From Bacteroidales bacterium (GTDB lineage Bacteria > Bacteroidota > Bacteroidia > Bacteroidales > Tenuifilaceae), in assembly GCA_025361485.1 (NCBI GenBank), contig JANYLA010000161.1, positions 1 to 33,088 on the forward strand: a stretch of 33,088 bases of DNA, written 5' to 3'. How positions within the stretch are numbered: position 1 is the first letter of the stretch; the number at the start of each line of letters is the position of its first letter. The notes under the pieces are model-generated. The model searched no databases and was not told the DNA's origin. It saw only the letters and a list, made by a program, of their open reading frames with translations. This document shows positions 15,672 through 23,900 of the stretch, one piece after another. A program made the position numbers and the translations under genes.

Positions 15672-16685
15672 ATGAAAACCCTCTGTATTTCAATCCTCTT
15701 TACGCTAGCACTTGTTTCTGTAAATGCACAGAATGCTGGACAGACAAAGATTTCTGAGATGAAATGGGGCCTCGACTATAATCTGCACATCAAACTCTCT
15801 AATGACACCAATTATGTGATGGATGTTCGGGGTTTATATCATACTGGGAAAAACCCTTTTATCGATACAACAGAACAGTCAACAACTTACTACCCTGTAA
15901 AACTCGACAACGAATTTATACAATTTCTAAAGGATCAGAAGTTCAAAAGTGTTGACATTATTAAGACGGATTCCAGTAAAACAGATCAAACCAAAACGCT
16001 GTGGTCTGCTCTGCACAAAAGCCTTGGTGGAGGATATGTTCATTTTATTAACTGCCTAATTTATACGCTTGAATCGAATCAGTTGTATCTCACCGATCCT
16101 ATTATGAAACGACCAGTTTCGTATTGGAAACCGAAACCCATGACTGAATCATTTAAAAGGACTCATAAATGGATGTACTATATTCCTTACCATCAGAAAG
16201 AGGCGAAGAAAGAGCTAAAGAAACGGAAGCGGGACAATGATTTGAAAGATTTACAGGGTATTCCCATCGGTTTTACAGGACTTTTTCAGAATACCAATCA
16301 GAAGCAGTATGAAAAGTATAGAGCTGATCAGAAAAAACAAATTATCTCTCAAATTGATATTGTAAGGCTTTTACTTGGTGCAAAATATCTTGGCAAAGAG
16401 CAAATACAGTATATTCAAAGCAAAGTGCTTACCGCAGTTTTAAGGTATAATATTAATACACTACCCTCTGTTATCATTTTCGATGATTATAATGCAGCCG
16501 TATCAATGACCCTCGATAATACAGGGTATAAGATTGGCTATATCGTTTTTCGCGATCAGAGTACTATTAGTAGCGAAGAAACTGATGGTCGATATACAAA
16601 AATAGAGGCTATGGTTAAGGCTGTTAACGATGCCAACGATAAGGTGTTCAAAAAAAGACTTCAGAATTATTACCAGAAAAAATAG
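15672..16685 (+). CDS. Secreted protein of unknown function
   Basis: A 337-residue exported protein that I do not recognise. The signal peptide MKTLCISILFTLALVSVNAQ is cleaved near residue 20. The mature region is mixed alpha/beta. A very basic stretch, KEAKKELKKRKRDNDLKDLQ, lies at about 177-196, and a long helical, Gln/Lys-rich segment follows at 209-260. The end is Lys-rich (KVFKKRLQNYYQKK). Only two cysteines occur after the signal peptide region, or one depending on the cleavage site. It is a single-gene unit: a promoter match lies upstream and a strong terminator 15 bases downstream. Nothing in the sequence points to a catalytic family. Confidence 0.72.
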   Translation: MKTLCISILFTLALVSVNAQNAGQTKISEMKWGLDYNLHIKLSNDTNYVMDVRGLYHTGKNPFIDTTEQSTTYYPVKLDNEFIQFLKDQKFKSVDIIKTDSSKTDQTKTLWSALHKSLGGGYVHFINCLIYTLESNQLYLTDPIMKRPVSYWKPKPMTESFKRTHKWMYYIPYHQKEAKKELKKRKRDNDLKDLQGIPIGFTGLFQNTNQKQYEKYRADQKKQIISQIDIVRLLLGAKYLGKEQIQYIQSKVLTAVLRYNINTLPSVIIFDDYNAAVSMTLDNTGYKIGYIVFRDQSTISSEETDGRYTKIEAMVKAVNDANDKVFKKRLQNYYQKK

Positions 16686-16700
16686 TTTATCAGAATAAAG

Positions 16701-16742
16701 AAAAGAGTTCCGACTTAAAGATTAAGCCGGAACTCTTTTTTT
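16701..16742 (+). terminator. Strong intrinsic terminator
   Basis: AAAAGAGTTCCG (16701-16712) pairs perfectly with CGGAACTCTTTT (16728-16739), and an inner CTTAA/TTAAG stem around AGA extends it. The hairpin merges into a T tract ending at 16742. This is the best intrinsic terminator in the window. Confidence 0.9.
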
Positions 16743-16829
16743 AGAAAACAATAAGTATAAAGGTTTTATTCTTCAATCAAAATCTTTGCCAAAAATTCTT
16801 ATTGCGTGCTGTTATGACCTTAAAAGTAT

Positions 16830-16837
16830 TATTTTTG
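16830..16837 (+). promoter_or_regulatory. -7 element of the asnS-rpoN operon
   Basis: TATTTTTG is a full match to TAnnTTTG, 51 bases before the asnS ATG and past the preceding terminator. The nearest TTG upstream is 25 bases away, longer than ideal. Confidence 0.4.
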
Positions 16838-16888
16838 CATGTTGCAGTGAGCAATTTATAGCATTTATATCAATTTAAACCATTTGAG

Positions 16889-18286
16889 ATGGAAGAGAAA
16901 AAGAGAGTTAAAATTAAGGAGTTGCTTTTAAACGGTCAGATTGGCTCCGATGTTTTGGCAAAGGGTTGGGTTCGTACCCGACGCGGGAATAAAAGTGTTG
17001 CTTTTATAGCATTAAATGATGGTTCAACCATCAATAATATTCAAGTTGTAGTTGATGTTGAAAAATTCGATGAAAATTTAATAAAAGACATAAATACAGG
17101 AGCATGTATTAGCGTTAATGGTAAACTGGTTGAATCTCCTGGCTCAGGTCAACGAGTGGAGATTCAGGCAACCAGCATAGAACTTTACGGTGCAGCCGAT
17201 GCAACAACCTATCCGTTACAGAAGAAGGGTCACAGCATGGAATTTTTACGTGAGATAGCCCATCTTCGCCCACGAACAAATACATTTGGTGCAGTACTTC
17301 GTATTCGACATGCAATGGCTTATGCCATTCATAAGTATTTTAACGATAAAGGATTTTATTATGTCCATACACCAATCATTACCGCTTCTGATGCCGAAGG
17401 GGCAGGAGCAATGTTTAAGGTTACTACCCTTGATGTAAATTCTCTTCCTCGCACGGAGGATGGAAAAATTAATTGGAGCGAAGATTTCTTTGGCAAAGAG
17501 GCAAACCTAACCGTATCGGGGCAACTCGAAGGGGAGCTTGCAGCGTTGGCTCTTTCAGAGATCTACACTTTTGGACCAACTTTCCGTGCCGAAAACTCAA
17601 ACACACCACGCCACCTAGCCGAATTCTGGATGATTGAGCCTGAAATGGCATTTTATGATATCATCGATAACATGAATCTTGCAGAGGATTTCCTAAAATA
17701 TCTTATTCGTTATGCGCTTGATAATTGCATTGACGATTTGGATTTCCTAAATAAGATGTATGATAATGAGCTAATCGATAGGCTAAAATTCGTTGTTGAC
17801 AACCACTTTGAGCGCCTAACCTACACTAAAGCAGTTGAGATTCTCGAAAAGGTTGAACAAAAGTGGGAGTTTCCGGTATTCTGGGGTGCCGATTTGCAAG
17901 CCGAACACGAAAGATTCTTAGTTGAAAAGCACTTTAAAAAACCAGTGATTCTCACCGATTACCCAAAGGAGATCAAATCCTTTTACATGAAACAGAATGA
18001 GGATGGTAAGACTGTTCGAGCAATGGACGTACTATTCCCAAAGATTGGTGAAATAATTGGTGGTTCGCAGCGAGAAGAGGGTTACGAAAAACTCTTAGCA
18101 AGAATAACTGAAATGCATATTCCTGAAAAGGATATGTGGTGGTATCTCGAAACACGTAAATTCGGAACAGCACCGCATAGCGGATTTGGCTTAGGCTTCG
18201 AAAGACTTGTGCTATTTGTAACAGGGATGAGCAACATACGTGATGTTATTCCATTCCCTCGGACTCCAAAGAATTGCGAATTTTAG
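16889..18286 (+). CDS. asnS: Asparaginyl-tRNA synthetase
   Basis: A 465-residue class II aminoacyl-tRNA synthetase that charges tRNA-Asn in the cytoplasm. The N-terminal OB-fold anticodon-binding domain covers about residues 8-105 ([20 protein letters not shown]). The catalytic core shows motif 2, [15 protein letters not shown], at 232-246, and motif 3 near the C-terminus, [15 protein letters not shown] followed by IRDVIPFPR. The AsnRS-specific [13 protein letters not shown] at 167-179 separates it from AspRS. Length is normal. rpoN begins 17 bases after the stop, so the two are co-transcribed. Confidence 0.97.
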   Translation: MEEKKRVKIKELLLNGQIGSDVLAKGWVRTRRGNKSVAFIALNDGSTINNIQVVVDVEKFDENLIKDINTGACISVNGKLVESPGSGQRVEIQATSIELYGAADATTYPLQKKGHSMEFLREIAHLRPRTNTFGAVLRIRHAMAYAIHKYFNDKGFYYVHTPIITASDAEGAGAMFKVTTLDVNSLPRTEDGKINWSEDFFGKEANLTVSGQLEGELAALALSEIYTFGPTFRAENSNTPRHLAEFWMIEPEMAFYDIIDNMNLAEDFLKYLIRYALDNCIDDLDFLNKMYDNELIDRLKFVVDNHFERLTYTKAVEILEKVEQKWEFPVFWGADLQAEHERFLVEKHFKKPVILTDYPKEIKSFYMKQNEDGKTVRAMDVLFPKIGEIIGGSQREEGYEKLLARITEMHIPEKDMWWYLETRKFGTAPHSGFGLGFERLVLFVTGMSNIRDVIPFPRTPKNCEF

Positions 18287-18303
18287 TATAAAATAAATAG
18301 TTC

Positions 18304-19761
18304 ATGCTCAAGCAAAGGCTTCAACAAAAGCTCTTACAAAAGTTATCTCCTCAGCAAATACAAGTCATTAAGTTGCTGGAGATTCCAACCATGCTGCTTG
18401 AGCAGAGGATTAAAAAGGAGTTGGAAGAGAATCCCATTCTTGAAGAGGGAGAAGAGGGAGAAGAAAGACAAGATCAGGAGGAGGAAATTACAGAAGAGGA
18501 TGTTAGCAAGAATGACGATGAATTTACATTAGACGACTACCTCAACGATGAGGATGTTCCTTCCTATCGATTAAATTCCAATAACACCTCAAAGGACGAT
18601 AAGCACGAGGATATCCCTTTTTCTATTGGAGTATCTTTCCATGAACATCTCGAAAGTCAGCTTGGATTACGCGTATTAACCGAAAAGCAATACGAGCTTG
18701 CGAAATATATCATTGGTAATATCGACGAGGATGGATATTTGCGGCGTAAGTTAACAGCAATAGCTGATGATATTGCCTTCTCTATGGGAATTGAAACCAA
18801 TGAAGATGAGCTGGAGTATCTCCTATACATCATCCATGATTTTGACCCGCCCGGAGTTGGTGCCCGTGATTTGCAAGAATGCTTGCTCTTACAGATAAAC
18901 GCGAAAGATCAAACCATTCCTGAGGTTGTGCTAGCGCGAAAAATCATTAAATATCATTTCGACGAGTTTACCCGTAAACACTATGATAAAATTGATGCTA
19001 AGCTCAATCTTGAAGACGATCAGCTAAAAGATGCCATTGACGAGATTTTAAAGCTTAATCCAAAACCCGGTGGATCGTTTCAGGATCCATTGAACCAATC
19101 GATACAGCATATCATTCCCGATTTTACGCTCGATTTGGTTGATGGAGAATTTCAGCTTAACCTAAACGCTCGTAATGTACCTGAACTTCGTATTAGCCGT
19201 GAGTATTCCGAGATGATTGAGACATACTCTCATAATAAGAGCGGCGCAACAAGGCAGGACAAGGATGCAATGGTTTTTGTTAAGCAAAAAATAGACTCTG
19301 CTCGTTGGTTTATCGATGCTATTAAACAGCGTCAGAATACGTTGATGGTTACCATGCAAGCGCTTATCGAATATCAACGTGAGTTTTTTGAAGAAGGAGA
19401 TGAGACCAAGCTTCGTCCGATGATCTTGAAGGACATTGCCGAAAAAACAGGACTTGATATCTCAACCATTTCACGTGTTGCCAACAGCAAGTACATACAG
19501 ACTCATTTTGGCATATACTCTCTAAAGTTCTTCTTTAGCGAGGGAATGCAAAATGATGCAGGGGAGGAAGTGTCAACTAAGGAGATTAAGAAAATCCTAC
19601 AAGATTGTATCGATAATGAGGAAAAACGCAAGCCCCTCACCGATGAAAAATTAATGGAAATATTGCAGCAAAAAGGTTATCCGATTGCTCGTCGAACGGT
19701 TGCTAAGTATCGTGAGCAGCTTGGCGTTGCTGTTGCACGTTTAAGGAAAGAATTATTATAA
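18304..19761 (+). CDS. rpoN: RNA polymerase sigma-54 factor
   Basis: A 485-residue sigma-54 that directs RNA polymerase to -24/-12 promoters and needs ATP-driven enhancer-binding proteins. Region I at 1-50 is Gln- and Leu-rich (LKQRLQQKLLQKLSPQQIQV). The acidic region II is very charged (about 50-90). The core-binding domain is at about 105-290. The C-terminal DNA-binding domain ends with the diagnostic RpoN box, ARRTVAKYRE, at 462-471. No enhancer-binding protein is in the window. It lies between asnS (17-base gap) and a membrane protein whose ATG overlaps its stop by one base. Confidence 0.97.
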   Translation: MLKQRLQQKLLQKLSPQQIQVIKLLEIPTMLLEQRIKKELEENPILEEGEEGEERQDQEEEITEEDVSKNDDEFTLDDYLNDEDVPSYRLNSNNTSKDDKHEDIPFSIGVSFHEHLESQLGLRVLTEKQYELAKYIIGNIDEDGYLRRKLTAIADDIAFSMGIETNEDELEYLLYIIHDFDPPGVGARDLQECLLLQINAKDQTIPEVVLARKIIKYHFDEFTRKHYDKIDAKLNLEDDQLKDAIDEILKLNPKPGGSFQDPLNQSIQHIIPDFTLDLVDGEFQLNLNARNVPELRISREYSEMIETYSHNKSGATRQDKDAMVFVKQKIDSARWFIDAIKQRQNTLMVTMQALIEYQREFFEEGDETKLRPMILKDIAEKTGLDISTISRVANSKYIQTHFGIYSLKFFFSEGMQNDAGEEVSTKEIKKILQDCIDNEEKRKPLTDEKLMEILQQKGYPIARRTVAKYREQLGVAVARLRKELL

Positions 19762-20369
19762 TGAATAGTACACTAGCAAAAATTTTATCAGCTCTTTTTC
19801 ATCCACTGCTCATGCCTTTATTAGGTGTTGTATTTATATTCTATACAGGCTCTTATGTATCATATCTTCCAAGTGATATTAAGCGAATTATACTACTTGT
19901 TGTAGGGGCAAATACATTAGGGCTACCTCTGCTTATGATGCCGCTTTTCATTCAATTTGGGGCGGTTAAAAGTTTAGAGATGGAGAGTAATAAAGAACGT
20001 ATTTTACCATTAGCATTCACTCTAATTCCTTATATCCTATCGGTTTATTTTCTTGTTAAATTACCAATTCCATTCGTAATTGCTGCGTTTATGTTTGGGG
20101 CATCACTGATTGTTGCCTCATGTTTAATTATATCCTATTGGTGGAAAATTAGTATACATATGGTGGGTGTAGGTGGTTTGGTAGGTTTTATAATTGCCTT
20201 TTCCATTCGCCTTTATACTGATGTTTTGCCCTATCTGGTAATTTCAATTTTTATGGCGGGGCTACTGGCCGCCGCAAGGTTATACTCAAAAGCCCACAAG
20301 CCAATTCAAGTATATTCTGGATTTGTACTCGGATTTCTAATAATGCTTTTGGTCATTTTGTTTTTATAG
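19761..20369 (+). CDS. Polytopic membrane protein, PAP2-phosphatase-like
   Basis: A 202-residue protein made almost entirely of hydrophobic helices, about six: near 15-32, 40-62, 76-96, 101-125, 130-150 and 155-202. A polar segment LEMESNKERILPLA lies after the second helix, and a KAHKPIQVYSGFVLGF stretch near the end vaguely recalls PAP2 phosphatase motif 3 (H…SG…G). Bacteroidota relatives are often called PAP2-like, but the full set of phosphatase motifs is not visible, so catalysis is uncertain. The start codon overlaps the rpoN stop by one base (TAATG), so it is translationally coupled to it. The functional link with rpoN is unknown. Confidence 0.7.
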   Translation: MNSTLAKILSALFHPLLMPLLGVVFIFYTGSYVSYLPSDIKRIILLVVGANTLGLPLLMMPLFIQFGAVKSLEMESNKERILPLAFTLIPYILSVYFLVKLPIPFVIAAFMFGASLIVASCLIISYWWKISIHMVGVGGLVGFIIAFSIRLYTDVLPYLVISIFMAGLLAAARLYSKAHKPIQVYSGFVLGFLIMLLVILFL

Positions 20370-20675
20370 ATATTATCAAGGCTCTCCTGTACTCTTTTTT
20401 TCAACATCCTTAGGGATAAATTAGAATTTCCATCCGTCCACTTCCGGTCATAAATTATTTCCATGAATTTATAAAAGCAAGTAAATCAAAGCAATATTCT
20501 CGCTGGCAGTATTGTTGTAATAATTAAAAAGGTAGTATTTTGATTTATGCTTTCATTTAACAATTATTCATTCATTTAGTAGAGGTCAATCCACAAATAG
20601 CGTAGATAAATGGAATAAAATTTGCATTTATAGCCAAAACCTTTAAAAGGAGTATTCCGTACAAAAGAATAGTAA

Positions 20676-20683
20676 TATTTTTG
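20676..20683 (+). promoter_or_regulatory. Possible distal -7 element of the adhesin gene
   Basis: TATTTTTG is a full match to TAnnTTTG, but there is no clear -33 element. It lies 259 bases before the start codon. Confidence 0.3.
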
Positions 20684-20874
20684 ATTATTTGTAACTCGCA
20701 CACAAACAATAATTTAGATGATTTTATTTATTTGATAATTGAACAAATAAGTCTGTAAGTCGCTAATTTAAAGGAGAATATTTGGGAAGTACAGGAAAAA
20801 TCTATATTTTCGGCAGTTATATCAATGTATTTTGAAGAGCCAAAGATATTGAGGTGTTTTTTTAAACATTAATG

Positions 20875-20907
20875 TTGCGTTTTTTCAACACGTATAGCGT
20901 ATCTTTT
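20875..20907 (+). promoter_or_regulatory. Possible proximal promoter of the adhesin gene
   Basis: TTG (20875-20877) is followed after 22 bases by TATCTTTT (20900-20907), seven of eight matches to TAnnTTTG. It ends 35 bases before the ATG at 20943, a good distance. Confidence 0.4.
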
Positions 20908-20942
20908 AAATGATCTACTGAACAATTCAAACATCTAAAAAG

Positions 20943-23900
20943 ATGAAAACGAATTTATTAAAAACAGGAGTAGTTAAATATTTTCTTGGGGCTATTGTAG
21001 GGATGATGATATTTTCTGCTGGGAATGTATTAGCATTTACCGTCAATGTAACTACTATTCCAGGAGGAGAAACTCAAATATGCCAAAATAAAGTACTTTC
21101 GCTAAAAGCTACACCTGGGGGTGGGGCTGTTTTTCCTATAAAATCCTATACTTGGACCTGGGATGGTGCTCCTGCATCAATCTTAACAGGAGTTGTTGGA
21201 AATGCTTTTTTTGCACCAGATAATACTGTTGCCCCAGGGTTTTATACTATTACATGTACTGTTAAAGATTTTTTAAATGTAGTTTCTGTAGGAACAATAT
21301 TAATTGAAGTTCTTCAAACACCTGTAGCAACTTTTATACCATTAGGTCCAACAACATTTTGTCAGGGTCTTTCAGTTGATCTTTCAGCAACAACAGGAGC
21401 GGGTTACACATACCAATGGAGAAAGGATTTTACCGATATTGGTGGTGCAACAGGAGCAACTTATACAGCAACTACATCAGGAGAATATGATCTTGTTGTA
21501 ACAAATTCAAACGGATGTGTTGACTACTCTTCATCAACAACTGTAACTGTAAATCCTAGTGCAATCATAAGCCTTACATCCGCTGTGGGCACCGATGGAC
21601 AGTCGGTTTGTATAAATACCCCGATAGCTGATATCACTTATTCAATTGGAGGCGGTGGTACCGGTGCAGGCGTGGTGGGTCTACCCGCTGGGGTAATCGG
21701 CTCTTACGCTTTGGGTGTATTCACAATCAGTGGCACACCGACAATTAGCGGAACATTTAACTTTACGGTAACAACCACTGGAACTTGTACTCAGACCACG
21801 GCTAATGGTTCGATTACAGTCACTCCTGATGCTACAATCATCAGAACATCAGCTGTGGGCACCGATGCTCAGGTTAAGTGTATCAACACCCCGATTACCA
21901 ACATAACATACTCTATTGGAGTTGGTGGTACAGGTGCTGGTGTTGTAGGTTTACCCGCCGGGGTAATCGGCTCTTACGCTTTAGGCGTATTCACTATAAG
22001 CGGCACTCCGACCGCAAGCGGCATCTTCAACTACACGGTGACCACTACTGGGCCATGCGTTCAGGCGATTGCCAACGGGACCATAACAGTCAACCCGAAT
22101 GCGACCATCGCATTGACATCGGCCGTTGGCACCAATACGCAGCTGGTTTGTATTAACACGCCAATTACCAACATCACCTATTCAATAGGCGGAGGAGGCA
22201 CCGGCGCAGGAGTGGTGGGTCTTCCTGCCGGGGTAATTGGCTCTTATGCTTTAGGTGTATTCACGATCAGCGGCTCACCGACAGCTAGCGGAACTTTTAA
22301 CTATACTGTGACGACCACTGGATCCTGCGTTCAGGCTACGGCCAATGGAACCATTACGGTCACTCCGGATGCAACAATCAGCCGAACATCAGCTGTGGGC
22401 ACCGATGCCCAGGTTAAGTGTATCAACACTGCGATTACAAACATTACCTACTCCGTAGGGGGTAGCGGAACAGGCGCAACAGTATTGGGACTACCCGCCG
22501 GGGTTATCGGCAGCTACGCTTTAGGCGTTTTCACTATAAGCGGCACGCCGACTGTTAGCGGCATCTTTAATTATACGGTGACCACTACTGGGCCATGTGC
22601 TCAAGCTACAGCCAATGGAACCATCACGGTCAACCCTAATTCGACCATAGCATTGACATCAGCAGTGGGTACCAATGCCCAGTTGGTTTGTATTAGCACA
22701 GCGATTGCAAATATCACATACTCTGTAGGAGGTAGCGGGACTGGAGCAACGGTATTAGGATTGCCCACCGGGGTCATCGGCACCTACGCTTTAGGTGTAT
22801 TTACCATCAGTGGTACACCAACTGCTAGCGGTACTTTCAACTATACTGTTACCACTACTGGTCCATGCGTTCAAGCTACAGCTAATGGGAGTATTACAGT
22901 TACTCCAAATGCAACGATAAGCCGAACATCAGCTGTGGGCACCGATGCCCAGGTTAAGTGTATCAATACGGCGATTACAAATATTACATACTCTATTGGA
23001 GTAGGTGGAACCGGAGCAGGCGTTGTGGGTCTACCTGCTGGAGTAGTCGGCTCTTATGCTTTAGGTGTATTTACAATCAGCGGCATGCCGACTGCGAGCG
23101 GCATGTTTAACTACACGGTGACTACCACCGGGCCATGCGTTCAGGCGATAGCCAACGGAACTATCACGGTCACTCCTGATGCAACAATCAGTCGAACATC
23201 GGCTGTGGGCACCGATGCTCAGATAAAGTGTATCAATACAGCGATTACCAACATCACCTACTCTGTAGGGGGTAGCGGAACGGGAGCAACTGTATTAGGA
23301 TTACCCACCGGGGTTATTGGCGCTTACGCTCTTGGCGTATTCACCATTAGCGGTACTCCGACTGTTAGCGGCGTCTTTAATTATACTGTGACCACCACTG
23401 GACCATGTGTTCAGGCGACAGCCAATGGAACCATTACGGTAACTCCGAATGCGACCATTGCGTTGACATCCGCCGTGGGCACTGATGCTCAGGTAAAGTG
23501 TGTCAATACAGCGATTACAAATATCACCTACTCTGTTGGCGGTGGAGGAACCGGCGCAGGCGTGGTGGGATTACCCGCTGGTGTAATCGGCACTTACGCC
23601 CTTGGCGTATTCACCATAAGCGGAACACCTACAGCAAGTGGCACATTTAACTACACGGTGACCACCACAGGATCATGCGTTCAGGCAACAGCCAATGGAA
23701 CTATCACGGTCAATCCGAATGCAACTATTGCTTTGACATCCGCCGTAGGCACCGATGCTCAGGTAAAGTGTATCAATACCGCGATAACCAATATCACTTA
23801 TTCCATAGGAGGTAGCGGAACCGGGGCAACCATTTTAGGACTACCCGCTGGTGTAATCGGCTCTTACGCTTTGGGCGTATTCACCATCAGCGGAACACCA

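Larger units (their letters stand above)
20370..20942. other. Long leader region before the adhesin gene
   Basis: This 573-base AT-rich region has no credible gene on either strand. It holds two promoter matches for the adhesin, at 20676-20683 and 20875-20907. If the first is used, the transcript has an untranslated leader of about 250 bases. I see no clear hairpin terminator for the rpoN operon, which ends at 20369. Confidence 0.6.

Noticed and set aside
21878-22156. Alternate-frame open stretch inside the adhesin repeats
   Set aside because: It arises from the repeat sequence in another frame, with a composition (rich in His, Arg, Trp and Tyr) unlike a real protein.
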